Shown here one piece after another: positions 25,481 to 38,696 of a stretch of 64,000 nt of DNA; the first letter of the stretch is position 1, and each line of letters starts with the position of its first letter. The notes under the pieces are model-generated. The model did not search any database. It was not told the origin of the DNA and was given only the letters and a program-made list of their open reading frames with translations. Origin of the DNA: Echiichthys vipera (taxonomy: Eukaryota; Chordata; Actinopteri; Perciformes; Trachinidae); NCBI GenBank assembly GCA_963691815.1, contig OY829647.1, positions 11,926,360-11,990,359 of the forward strand, written 5' to 3'. Position numbers and translations under genes: made by a program.

Positions 25481-27844
25481 TTATGAAAAGTTTAAATTTT
25501 GCAATTAAGTTTGAAATTACCAAAAAATAAAAAAAAATATTATTTTTATTTTTAAATGATAAACAAGCTCTGCCTAGATAGTTAGTTAGCCAGCTTGCTA
25601 GTTAGCATATGCAGCATTGTTACACTAAATGAATTAAAGGATAGGTTTTTGTACTTACTAAAAATGTTTGCTAATGAATGCACTGTCCATCGACTAAGTG
25701 TTTCAGGTCCAGGTTTATTCTAGTCCAGGAGCTCAATGAGAATAATATAACTTAACCTCTGGTATGTTCCCATTAAAGGCCCTGTAAGCTCACTTCTCAA
25801 TGAGAAGGCTTTTAATCAGGCAACAAGTGGAAACACCTGTGGGTAGACCATGACCTTAATATGGAGGCCTTACATTAGAGGTTGACCTAAAGTGTATTTT
25901 TAAGGCCAATATAATAATGACACTTGCATCTTTTACCATGTCTGTATGTCTTTACTGAGTCCTTGTGACTGTAATGGTTGAATTTCTCCAGAAGGCAAAC
26001 GTGCATACAGTACATCTATGGGTTTGACACAGTAGTTCTGTCATCCATGTTTTTTGAAGTCTTAATTTACCCACAGTTCACAAACTAGAAACAGCTTTGT
26101 GCAACGTTTGAATTTCAACATCTATTTGAAGTCTACTAGTTTGATCCAAGTCCGGGTCACAGTGTATATTTGTGAAACCGGCCCCCGGTCATACCAGAGC
26201 GAGTCAGGCTGTAGAGGCAAAACCTCTGATTGTACTAATTCTAAAGAAAAAAGTGTTTTATTGGTTAAAATTTCAAGTTTCATTTGTAAGAGGAATAATG
26301 TTATTTGTACTTCTCAGCCTGTGATACAAGTTGAATAATTTCCTCTTGTCTTCTTTAAACAGTAAGCTTGTTTAACAAACTGGTTGTGTGGAATTTGAAA
26401 GACGTGTGTTTGCTAGTTAGGGCGGATCTAACAAAAGGATGAATTTGGTTGCATTATGGGAAATGTAGGATACAGCATTATAGTTTGATTTATACTAGCA
26501 TACTACCAAAAGTCAGGATATTTTGACCTTTCTCTTTGTGAGTTTGCTTCATTTAAGTGCAGCATGAAATTGCTGCATGATTGAATTCCAGTTTGAGTTT
26601 GAGTGTTTGTATTTTTGGTGAAACTTTTTCAAACAACAACAACAACAAAATAATGACTTCACTGCCGGCTCGATCAAATACCCACTCATATCTTTAGATA
26701 TTTGTGGTGAACCACCCTGTGTCTGTCAGTGGCTTACTTGTGCAATTTCAATTTCCACTTGATATACATTAGTATGAATTATTAACAATAAGCAGTCTGG
26801 AGTGGAAAGGGAAAATAGTTTCCTCACAAATATTTTTCTTGCTATTTTATCCAAGTTATCTTATGCATGAACCGTTACAATGCTGTGGTTCGATGATGAT
26901 TGCTTTGCTGTACTAAACATGGTAATAGATGAGTCATATTTCTGCTGCTCTATTATGAATGTGGCCAATACCAAGTCCTCAGGAAAACATCTCACTGAGC
27001 CAAACGAGAGCAATATCAATCCATTCCAGAGAACTCAAGGTATTAAAGCATGCGCACTCTGGCAGTCTCTTACGCTTTACTGGAGCAATAATGTAGCTGC
27101 GGAGTCGACTGTAGCTTTCAATGTCTGAACATGTCTGATTTAATAAATCATTACATTCAATGGATTGTTGCTGAGGTCGTATGAGCCTCGCTGTACCCGG
27201 TTTAGATTGTCTGTTGAATGTATTCAGTAAAAACTGAAAGAGATTTAATCCCATTTCTTGAAATATTGTTTCTAAAACATGTAAAACAAGAAACCCCACA
27301 TAAAATATAATTCAATATTTCTGTGAATCAATTAGCCTTTTACCTAAAACTATAAACTGATGTAAATAATATTTAATTCAGTGGCTCAAACATTCATATT
27401 TGAGCGGCAGTAGCTATTGTTACAAAATCAGCAGTGCTGCCGGCAGGTCCTTCCTCAGTCAACTATTGACTATTTGCAGTCTCTGAGGCTGAAAGGTGGA
27501 CATTTTTCATCCATACACTGTTCCCTGGCTTGTTTAAAATTCAAAGAAATGGGCTCTAAGAGCAGCAGCAGCCTGGAGAACACCAGCGACTATAAACTGT
27601 TTTTTAACAAACTATTGTTCCTTAAGAGCACAGTAACGCTGTGTAGTTGCTATTGTTGGGTGTAAGGTTCTAAATAAAGGTGTTACAGACTAGTGCTCAC
27701 TCTCTTGGGGTAACATTGTTGTTTGTAACATAATGTATTATGCACTACAGGCTACACGCTACTACAGCATTGGCCTTGTTTGGGAAAACAACTCCTTCTT
27801 TAAACAATACTCGCATGCCCATATGTCATGTGACTGGTCGCTGT

Positions 27845-27905
27845 ACCTACTGGTGCCCAACCTGGGGGTCTGGACCCTCAAAAAAGTCACAAGAGGCCAT
27901 TAATT
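27845..27905. mobile_element. hAT-type terminal fragment
   Basis: GGTGCCCAACCTGGGGGTC followed by TGGACCCTCAAAAAAGTCAC resembles the teleost GGTTCCCAACCTGGGGGTCGGGACCC terminus. Only one end is visible. Confidence 0.4.
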
Positions 27906-28853
27906 GATTAACAAGATAGAAGAGAAAAATAACACTTTTTTACTGGATACATCTTTTTTTTACTTTTCTCTTATTTCTTGTGAAATTCGAGATAGTTTTG
28001 CCTCTTCATCCCTATAAAAGTTACTCAAATGAAACAACTGGAGAAGATTTGACCGCTCACAGCTCACAGACATATGCGTACTGTGATGACGGGTCCCCCA
28101 AGCAGACATCGCTCTGTCAGGGGGATTAAGCCAAAAGTAGCTGGGATAATGACCGTGAAATGATCCCTTCCTAATTGAAGTCTAATGTAAGAGATAGGGG
28201 ACTACATCTGCAGTCCTTCTCCTGTGCAGAAACTCATTTAGTCAAAGTTAATATGAGAGCTAATGAGACGTAGGCAGTTTGAGTTAGGCAAATCAATTGA
28301 ATCTCCCAAAGTATAAAAAAAACTCTAATTTTGTTTTAAACAGAGGGAATTTCATACTAAAAAGACACATGCTTGACTTAACTAACACTGACTGCTGAGG
28401 CCTCATACAGTATTATCTATCCATTAGCTACAGGTGAACTTCAGTTAGTATTTTACACAGAATGAAGACTTTGTCTCCCCATCTCTTACATTGGACTCAT
28501 AAGAAAAGGGTCTAAATATGGCAAGTATGGAGAGGAGTAATGATTACAGCGACTCAAGCCATTTCCATACAAATTGGCACAGCATTATATCCAGAGACTC
28601 TACTCTTCTCGTCCTTCAACACTAGACTTAAAGCGGTAATGAGGACATGTCATTTCATCACTTTACTTTAATTTCAGGACACCATAAAAATCAAGGCAGG
28701 AAGAGAGAAAAGCACAAAATGTTAACATTTTATTTACAAAGTTGTTTTTTTGTCATACAGAAAGTAAAAATGTAGCTACAACCTTGATTTGTGCAACAGG
28801 CGGCCACACTAAAAATCATGGCTCGCTGGTTGCACAGCTGCTATAGCAATAAT

Positions 28854-28859
28854 TTTATT
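28854..28859 (-). terminator. anp32b: anp32b polyadenylation signal
   Basis: TTTATT on the plus strand is AATAAA on the anp32b strand, about 460 bases after its stop codon. A second AATAAA on the minus strand lies near 28730. The stretch between signal and stop is the inferred 3' UTR. Confidence 0.6.
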
Positions 28860-29316
28860 GGGAAAAATAAGGAACAGAAAACAAAAAAAATAATAATAAA
28901 AAGACAAAAAAAAGGAGAAATAATAAACCCAACGACAAAAAAATAATTCATCCAACAAAATATTAAAAGCACAGACCCAAAACTAGATACCAGTCCCAAA
29001 GTCCTCACACGGGAATACATAAAGAGGGTGATCGACAGTGAAATTGTGGAATGCTGAGTGCTGGGCTGCCTGAGAACCTCTGGGCCGTGGGGTGGTTCAG
29101 GTGGAGGGTGTTGGGTGGCTCTCAGTTCCATTGGGGGAAGGGAGCAGCAGCTCCACTCGGCCCACCCATCCGGTACAGTCTTGCCCCGTAAAAAGAGCTC
29201 AGAGCTGGGGGGGATAGACATGGATTACAAAGGCGGTGCGAGTTGTAGTAGGGCGGACGTTCGGGTTTGTGGGGGAGGGAGGGTAACTCGGTAGGCTCTC
29301 ATTTTCGGTTTTGCTC

Positions 29317-32300
29317 TTAATCGTCGTCTTCATCGTCATCGTCGTCGTCCTCATCCTCTGGGTCTCGCTTTCTCTTCTCGCCTTTGCCAGCTTCTGCTTC
29401 TGGGGGCAAAGAGGAAATATGTGTCATGTTGTGTCACTGGGTGCCAAGACTACAAAACTTCAGGCACTACAGCCTGACTCAGTCTAATCCTTTAATCATG
29501 CAGGAGTCACAACATGCTGGAATTGTGTTTTTCTGTTTGTTGGTATACATATGATATAATCTTGTTACAGGGTTCGTCACATTTAGTTTGTGTTGACTAT
29601 TAGAGCCTTATCAAAGACGTCCTCTAGTAGGATCTTCGAGCGCGGGCAGTGTTTAAGAATGGACCCTATCATGTTTTGCTGATATAAAGTTACAGGATTA
29701 GGAGCTGAAAATAAACAGTAGCAGATACAAATCTTCCGTATTGACATTTTTCAGGATTTAACCGGCCCTTCCCTCTTCAGATGTTTAAAGTCAAGCTTTT
29801 TTTAATGCCTTAAACGATTACAATTCTCAAACCATAATTGATCCAAGTAAACAGACTTATTCAAGTTATATAATGAATGGTCAGTAATGGGTGATCACTA
29901 TGGAAACTACTGGATGAGGTCCTGTGAAATCTCCTGCACAGAGCGTCCTTAGTAATCAGAACCACCAGCAGGTGTCATATTAATTTATTGTTTTTGTCCT
30001 TAGCAAGTTCACTGTGGTAACCACATTATGAACATGTGCGCACCCTTCTATGTACACATTTAATTTACTTAAATCTGCTTATGGACAAATAAAATGTAAA
30101 ATCTAAAGGAGAAGTAAGTCTTAAACTTGTGATGTAATCAGCGTCTGCATAGACAATCAATGTCCCATTCCAGTTTCCCTCTGGTACCGCTTACACCATG
30201 AGTTCCGGCTGGATGGCGGCAGACATTTTGCCAGTGGATGGGCGAGGAGCTCCATGTACTGGCAGGGAAGGAGGACAGGCGCTGTCCATTTGATACAATG
30301 CTGCTTTTTTTTCTATTTTTGGAGTGAACGCGAAGCCATATTGAGGGGAGCAGCCTTGAGTGGGGGAGTTGAAGGAAAGAACAGCGGAAATTCTCTGATG
30401 TATACCGGTACATTGGTGCACGTAATGTGGAACCAAATTTCACAAGCACGTCTTCAGCCTGGACACTTTTAGCTTTTGGCTGTTAGCGACAGGTGATGAC
30501 ATTAGCACATGAAACAGATTGGCTATGGCGAGCATTAGAAAGCTGTGTTAGCTAACATGCTAACTGCGTTCAGGCTGCCTTTAGACTGAGTATTTAATTT
30601 GTTGGTAAATGCGTTTTGTTTACCCACACTGGCTGTTAAATTACACTCTTTAACTCTTGATTTCTTCATGAATTTAACATTCAGTACACACATTGAAGTG
30701 TAAAACCAGAAAAAAAAAAAATGTTGATACAGTTTGTGGCGGTTACTGTGGTCTGTCTTCGACTGGTTTGCTGTCAGTTGTGAAACAGAAAATGTACCCT
30801 TATACTCAGGAAATTGCCCCAGGTAGCTCAGTGTCAATTCCTTGTCTGTGGAGCCGCTCTACACTTTATACTTAATGACATCACACTTTTGAGTTTTAGT
30901 TTTTGGATGTGGGAGAGATTTTCATGATTACTACTATTGTTTTGTATCTCGAAAATGGGTGCAGTTGCCTTTTACACCTTAAGGAGTAACTTAAAGAGTA
31001 AATGTCCTTTTGACTTACTTTTATTTTAGCAAATTGTTTCTGCAGTAACTTTTGTTAAATTCCAATCTATGGATTCTGGTCCCAGGCTGCAGTGTTCATT
31101 ATAACATCTTTTTAAAGAGGAAACATCAAGTGATTCTGTCTAAGCCGGTCTGTGAAAAATGTCCTCAAACTTAATGCTCCTTAAGTACAAGGAAGTACAA
31201 GCAATGTCTGGCATATCATTAACTTTATAAATTAATTCTTGGCCTTTTTTCACCCAAGGCACATCTGTGCTCCTAAGTTGAAAATATTGAGAACCGAATA
31301 AAGACCTTTGGGGGTACAATGAAAATAATTCAAGTTATGTATTTTTGCTTAATACAAGGCATACAACAAGACGATTATAAGCAAACTGATTTAATTAGTT
31401 TGAAGACAAAAATTACACTATTTTTTTTTTTTAATGACTGCCTCAAACTGTATTTAATAACCGTGTAATTATTTAACAGTATAAGGGTCACGGTTAATTT
31501 AATTTCCTTAAAATGCATTTAAAATTTGACAAACAAATCTGGTAACACATTTATAAGAAATGTTTATTCATTTAGAGAACCACAGTTGTTAACGTAACCT
31601 AAACTGCTGTCCACTCAAACTTAGAAGTATGCATGTTAATAAATGTGCGCGTATCTGTGTGCTCCCCGATATTCGTACCAGTCATCTCATCTCGGAGTGT
31701 GCAAAGGTTGTTCTGGCTCTGGCCATACATACAACAAATTAAAAACAGAAGCGAAGTTCATGGGAGCTACTGGCCGCTGCATCTGCGGGTTATTCACACA
31801 CATGCTCCTAAATACATTTTGCAATTTGCACTTATTTTTTTGTCAGAAATGCGAGTGAAACGCACAAATAGTCGATCCATGAAGTTTATAGTTGGGAGAG
31901 TTCGAAGAAGTATCGTGTTGTACTTTGTAGTAGTAGTAGTTTCTTATGTTGAAATAAGTTAAGGTAAGGTGCTCTGGGTTTGAATGCATATTTTAAATGT
32001 AAACGGGACGGTGTTCAAACTACAGAAATGGTACGTACCATCTTCCTCATCATCCTCGTCGTCATCTTCTTCATCCACTTCCCCTTCCTGTCCAAAGTCT
32101 TCCTCCTTGATGAGCAAACGTACGAGTTAAAAACAATGCATCCAAACTCCTCGTGAGAAGAACATTTTCTGCCAAATAATCCCTTTTATTACCTCGTCAT
32201 CCTCGTCGTCATCCTCTTCTCCTTCTACCTCCTCTTCGTCTTCTTCTTCATCCTCCTCGTCGTCAAAGTCCTCCTCCTCTCCATCCTCATCTTCCTCATC

Positions 32301-35300
32301 CTCTCCCTCTGCAATACAACAGCAACAACAATCAGGAACCCGCTGCAATCAAAGTCTAGTTATAAAGTCCATGTTCGAAGTGAGAGACGCAGTTAATTTA
32401 GTTCTAGACAGGCAGCCAGGTTGAAGTTGAACTGTATTCTATTATTAAGCTGTAATATTCATCATTCTTCATATTGGTATCATTACAGCTTTAATAAACT
32501 TGGGATATTAGACAAGCGCCATCTCTGAGACACTGAAAGAACTTCTTACCCTCATCTTCCTCATCATCTACGCCGTCTCCGTCCACCTCTCCGTCAGAGT
32601 CAGAGGCTTCCCTGTCCTCCATGTCATAACCATCCAGGTAAGTGAGCTGTGGCAGCAGCTTGAACACACTCTCTCTGTAGTCATTCAGGTTTGTCACTTC
32701 ACAGTTGAACAGATCCAAACTCTTCAGGTTATCCAGCTTTTTCTGTTGAGAGTTGAGTTATCCCTTTAATATCTGGTTGCATTAGGGCGCTGTAAGCACA
32801 ACTAATTAGTGGAAATGCTGGATTTAGAAGGTTTTTTACATCAATGTGATGAACCACTATGATTTGTGAAAAACTTATTTCTCTGGATTAGAGAATGAAT
32901 TTCCCATCTTCCAGAAAAACTACATCATAAAGTAAATCACAGTGTCTTGCACCCCTAACTAGAAGAATCATGTTTGCAGTTTGCTCTCCTAAACAATTTT
33001 GTTCTTATATAATAATAATTATATCTAAAATTCATATAAGTGGATCTATTAAATACAAGTGCAACTAATAAAGAGTGCAACAAAAAAGAGGTTTAAATAT
33101 GTATATCCAAATATAAAGAAAGCACTGCTGAAAGTAGAAATGTATGTTATTTGTTTCATATGTTATGTTGTGTTAATAACAAGATTTTAAATGCTTTGTC
33201 TAATAATGAATTCAGCCCTAACAAGAGACAAGACAACAAAAAGAACAATGTCTGAACAAACCTAAGACTGAGTGAACATATATTGTAGGCGTGCCGATAG
33301 ATACATGTATGGTGAGTGGTGCTTGTCGTGGAAATACATACCAATGGTTCCAATGTGCTGATGTCTTTCAATTTGTTGCCGCTCAGGTTTAGATGTGTAA
33401 GGTTGGGTAGTTTCTCTGCTAAAACATCAAGGCCGCCACTGATTCTGTTGTCACTCAACTCCAGCTGAAAGATGAAAGTAAGAAATATTATTCCAGCTGA
33501 CACTTTCTCACAATTAAACTTTTACATGGAAGTACGAAGGTGAAAGATTCTTTTCTTTATTTACCTTTTTGAGTTTTCCTAGTTTAGGCAGGTTGGAGAC
33601 TGACATCAAACCAACATTTATCAAACTGAGGAACTCCAGGTTGACAAATTCAGCTGTGAGGCCTTCGATTTTCCCTTCGACTGACCGACAATTGTCAAGG
33701 ACAAGTTCTCGTACCTGAAATATAGAAAAATATATCATATCTTTAAAAATGTATTCTCCCCTGTTTTATGCATTTAGTGAAACTATACCTACTACTGATC
33801 CCTAACTACTTTATTCTAAAACTAAACAAATGCACAACATTTACCACTTAAATATCTTACAAACTCTTTTCTGAAACAAAAACAAAGTATTCTTTTTAAT
33901 CAACAAAGCCATCAAGAAAACAAGCTGGCAAACAACATAACCGCATTGTTTAATAGGGGATGTTGTTGTTTAACAAAATGGCCCTTTAATTTGTGTAAAG
34001 TAATTAAAACAGGTATTTTGTATTTGCTGTAAAACATAAGAAAAACAAGTGTGAAGGCGGAGTTAGTTTGAGTCAGTTAGCTTAGTCAGTTAACACTGGT
34101 TGCGTAATTCAGTGTTGGACAAAAACGTTGCTAAAAAAAAAGTTGTTGTCAAACGTCAAAGATCGCGATTTGTCAAGTAAAACAACGCAACGAATACTGT
34201 GTATCCAGCTAAAAAACACTTGCGTGCTTCATTTATCCGCGCACTAGATGATATATTGATTTCATTGAAACGAGGATGAGCAAAAGCAGCTCTTCCCGTG
34301 GCCTGCTGATGCAGTCACTAATGACAAATGCAATGATTTTTTAGTGAGCTAGCTCGCTAACAGGCTATAGCCATTGCCCCTTTTAAACAGTGCCGTGCAG
34401 TAGAGGAGCAGCTACAGAGGTCTGTCTGCCCGCCATTAGCCAACCCAACAGCAACGGAAAGGATTGCGATTACACCCTTAGTAAAGATTTTCTACTTTTT
34501 CTGTCAAACCAGCTTTTCATGTCGGGAAAGTGGAATATGCTTCGGCGTCGAACGAACGACTGTTATTGTCAGTTTGTTTCAGTTAACAACGTCGTTTTCA
34601 GTTCGAACGGAAATTTAGTTACAAAAAAACAAAGATGGAGACGGTTCCTTTCTCCCAGAGCTTCAAAGACGACAGAATGACAACATGGCGATGATTCCTG
34701 AGATACAGTATGCAGTTCTCTGAACACTTCAATGGCAAAAAAAAGTGCTGTTTAGAGATTGTAATTGTCGTCCTTTACACATTAACTGTTATTTTTCATG
34801 TTAAAACAGTTTTATTTCATGCATGGGTCGAGGGGAAAAACGCCGGGCGTCGAGTTTTTGGCTGCCCACGCATCAAGCGCGGTGCACCGGATCTCCGTGT
34901 CATTCAAGAAGCAGGCGGCCGTTGGCCAACAAATAGAGCCGTTTACCTGCAAACCACGTCGAGTTTTAGCTGTAAATGATAATTACCGGAGGAAAACATC
35001 GATTGTGTTTTGACGTTTTTAAGTTAACAAGCAGGACACATTTTGTTGTCTTTGACCAGTGTAGCGAAAGGGGGGTAGTAATGTGGCGGGAACAAAAAAA
35101 AGACTAAGTTAGCTGGTGGTGTTGCTGCCTGAATCATCTGATCACCATTAAATAAGCATGCAATATTTCCACGAGTAGATGCAATGATATATGAAATGGT
35201 AATGTTGCTGCTTTTGCAAGTGTGTAAGCTATTTTTTGGGGGGTGGGGGAAACTGCTGCACACTCCCTTTAAAACTTGCACCAGCTTTAGAAACGTGGCT

Positions 35301-36083
35301 TTAAACAATTAACGATAACAGGAGTTTGTGTAAATACCGACTGGATAATGGTTATAGTAACAGTGGTTATATGGATGACTCGTGAATCAAGCGACTGTTT
35401 TTTTGTTGTCGCTGCTGAATTTGCCCATTTGATATTAACGTACTCAACAGAAATTTCAAACGAATAACAACTCGTGATCGCAGATGGTAACACAAACTAA
35501 AAACAAATAGCACGGACGCCTTTTAGGAGTTGTAAAGAGCAATTTGTGATGGGGGAAAAAGCAACCCCATTTTTAGCAGTTATGCTAGCAGCAAACATGG
35601 CTTCCCCAGGTCTGTATAATAAAATATATACCGCTCTGTGAATGCCAAAACGCGGCGCAGGAAGCAAATGTCCTAATATATCAGCGTAAAAAAGAAGTTT
35701 ACTAATTGTGGTACAACGAGGGCAGTCGAGCAGTGTGTGCACCACTGAACCAAGGAGGCTGCGAAACGGTTAAAGCACTGCAATAATGCCAGCAAAGTAA
35801 CGATTGAATATAGCTTTTCTCCTCTCGTTGCCCCTATACGCCCAGTATAAAGGATTAAGCGTGTTGTGCGAGTGTTTTCCGCCCCTATTATAAACGAGAA
35901 ACACAATCTAAAAAGCCCATGTGGTCACCATTACGTTAGCCACACAGGTCACTCGCAAAGCAAAAAAGTAGCTAGCAGCAAGGCTAGCCTGAAAACTAAA
36001 GGGTTGGTTTTTAAAAAAGCACGACTCACATCAGACGGTGTCCTGTTTCTTAGCTCCAAGTGGATCCTCTTTTTCATGTCCAT
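29317..36083 (-). CDS. anp32b: Acidic leucine-rich nuclear phosphoprotein 32B
   Basis: Seven exons read on the minus strand: 36083-36030, 33714-33565, 33464-33342, 32742-32550, 32308-32193, 32105-32039, 29399-29317; frame closes, 261 aa (human ANP32B 251). MDMKKRIHLELRNRTPSD starts the LRR cap; leucine-rich repeats follow (ELVLDNC, LEFLSLINVGL, LPNLTHLNLSGNKLKD), then the LRRCT (NLKSLDLFNCEVTNLNDY). From about residue 150 the protein is a long Asp/Glu tail ending in KGEKRKRD, a nuclear localisation signal, and a final acidic run. VEGKIEGLTAEFVNLEFLSL and NVGLMSVSNLPKL identify the B paralogue rather than A or E. The family acts in the nucleus as histone chaperone, inhibitor of histone acetylation and phosphatase regulator. 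Intron 1 is about 2.3 kb and the last intron 2.6 kb. Confidence 0.95.
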
Positions 36084-38422
36084 CGCGGCCTATGAAAGTA
36101 AAAACTTTTCTCTCTTGGGGTTTTGGTGGGATCTTCAGTCCAAAGGCAGAGATGCCCTAATGGAGGGAGAATATAGGACTGTATAATGAACTGAGCCAAA
36201 CGCTAAGTTAGTCGGAGAGAGGAGAAACCATGGAGGGAAACGGGACTGAAACAAAATATATGCTCAACAGCGCCATCTGCGTCCAGAAACGCCCATCGCC
36301 TCCATAAAGGCATTGCAGTCACAAAACATGACGCTGCCCCGAAACAGTGCTGTGGTGCAATTTATTTCTGCAAGGAAAGTACTGTACTATGTTTAGTGAA
36401 GACAAGAGCCTTTTGTCTGCGAGGTCGGTGCTTTCAAATAAAGGATAAGCAGAATACATGTGTGCGGTTTACGCAAAATAACATTCAACAGATACACGTA
36501 TATAAAGTAGGTCATATGGTCAACTTTGTTTATCTGCCTAATTGAAAGTTTCACAACTTCAAAACATGCCCATGTTTGATATAATTAACGTTATATTGTT
36601 ATTGTTTCACATTTTATATTTATATGTAAATACCACAAATGTCTAACTCTTATTACTTAAACCTGTTGCCTTCCTTTGTTTAGTAAATGCATTGCAGTAA
36701 TTGTAGCCCAAATTATGATGATGAATTTGTAACCCTTGTGACCGTTTTGATCAATAAATTGCATAATGAATGGATTGTGTTTTGGTTCCTACATGCTATA
36801 TTCCTTTAACGTTTGGACACACTGCGAGGAAGGAGGAGGGGTGTGTTTGGTTTGCAGTAAAGAGAGCATTGTATATGCACATGGAGAGTAGGGCACCCCC
36901 TCCAACCAACCCCCCTTTACTTCCTGAGACACCAGAGCCCTCAAGTAGTAGAAGTCAACAGAGCATACTGTTTTTTTTACAAATTAAAATATGAATCAAC
37001 ATTTATACTGTAGATTTTTGTAAAACCTATAGACACATTTTAAGGTTAGTTAGCAGTAAAGATAAAAAGATAACATTTGAATAAAAACAGGATCCAATAA
37101 GGCTGTATGTCGTGTAGGGCACATTAACCAAATAGTATTTGGCCTTGTTATGTTTATATACATATATGATGTTTCAGCATGTACATCATATACTGTATTT
37201 ACATAAAACTGTTTTTAAACCTGTGTCTGGTAGTGAAAAGTGTACACCAGGAGATGGCACTGTAATATCTGCTGTGTGACATTCCTCAAATGTGAGTTTC
37301 ATTGTGAAACAGTAGGGGTGTGAGTGAGTGACAGACTACTCTGCTTGTGGCTGTAACATAACGCTGATAATAATCTGTCTCTTGGAAAGATGCACATACA
37401 TGGATGGAGTCCAGCCTTGTGTCTGTTATCAGCTGAAGAGGTTACTGTGAGCAGCATGTGGTCTTTTGGCTAGCTGGAAGTCAACATTGACACTGGAGGT
37501 GCTGCTAAATGTTCAAGGTAGTTTGAATGTGTGTGTTTTATTTTTAGTTTAACAGTGGGACAGTTTGTTCATCTCAATCAGTTTATCCCAGAGAAGGAGG
37601 TTATAATACTTGGCATTGTATGGCCTTTGCAAGATGAGTTTTTCTCAAACGGACTAGTTTAAATGTGCATGCAGTTCTCCCACTATAATGTTAGTGTTTG
37701 AATTGCAAGAAGCTTCTTCAGTTTAAGTAAGAGATCCTCTACAGTGCTGGAGGCAATTGGCAGTTGAGTGTTATTTACTCTGCTGGACAGCTTTTTTCCC
37801 TGAGTGGCTCAAACACACACATCAGGGCTCAATGTGCTGTGAGAAGATTGAGAACACACCCCAACTGAGCAGCTCTCCATCTGTGAGATAAGATGGGTAT
37901 GCCCCTACTCCGGCTGAAAACAGGATTTGTTGCTTGGTCTCAGGCTATCTGATGACTTTTCAACACTCAGTCAACAGAAGTATAACTAGAGTAATGTATA
38001 ATACATTGCTTTATTATGTTAAAAAAGACGCTTTTAATAGTTTTTATTGGTTATTACTGTTATTTATGCAGAAAGCAACATGTAGGGTTCGGAATATTTG
38101 CTAATTTATATCATATTCAGGACTTCGTTTAGCTGTTGACCTGTTTTGTGCCTGCCAACAATATTAGGCAATTTAGACATTGAATCATTTTCTATTTAAA
38201 TTCAAAGTATACTTTTGCCATTGCTAAGCAACAATGACATTTCTTCTTCACTATCAGCTGCTGGCCTTCACATAAACCTGCATGCAAAACAGAATAGTCT
38301 GTTTATTAGTTTAATAAAGACAACACTTAAGTCTAATACGCCAAATTTCCCGTATTTCTTACTTTACCACACACCCTCTTTATCTATCTGACCTCACACA
38401 ACTAGCTCTAGTCTCTTTTTTT

Positions 38423-38502
<80 letters not shown>

Positions 38503-38688
38503 AGTGCTGTGCCAACTCCTCCAGCTTTACAAATATGATAAGACCAAAGTTGCAAGAACTCTTCCCGCACTATGGTAATGGTTAACCAGATAATTCATTT
38601 AGGGGTGGGAATAGAAAACAGTCAGAAGTTATTCTGTCTTCTTTTCTGTGCTTGCCCGCCTTCAATGAGTTGAATTCATTCATATCAG
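36084..38688. promoter_or_regulatory. Shared upstream region of divergent anp32b and hemgn
   Basis: About 2.6 kb separate the anp32b start (minus) from the hemgn start (plus). The first ~200 bases next to anp32b are its inferred 5' UTR and promoter. Toward hemgn there are WGATAR (GATA-factor type) motifs at 37365, 37426 (minus, joined to an E-box as TTATCAGCTG), 37887, 38251 (minus, CTATCAGCTG) and 38536. GATA1 control of hemogen is established in mammals, so these are candidate erythroid sites, but two to three such motifs are expected by chance in this length. Confidence 0.35.
38425..38499. repeat. CT microsatellite upstream of hemgn
   Basis: About 70 bases of CT repeat lie roughly 200 bases before the hemgn start codon and just before a TGATAAG motif (38536). 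It may be in the proximal promoter or in a 5' UTR intron. Confidence 0.9.
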
Positions 38689-38696
38689 GACTCAGA

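Larger units (their letters stand above)
23571..28720. other. Gene desert between convergent coro2a and anp32b
   Basis: About 5 kb between the two convergent transcripts hold no recognisable exon on either strand. Two stretches look like hAT ends: CAGTGGTTCCCAAAGTGTGG near 25403, and GGTGCCCAACCTGGGGGTCTGG near 27850. The rest is unique AT-rich sequence. Confidence 0.55.

Noticed and set aside
34390..35013. Frames in anp32b intron 1
   Set aside because: No homology, no splice logic, and they run opposite to the gene in ordinary intronic sequence.
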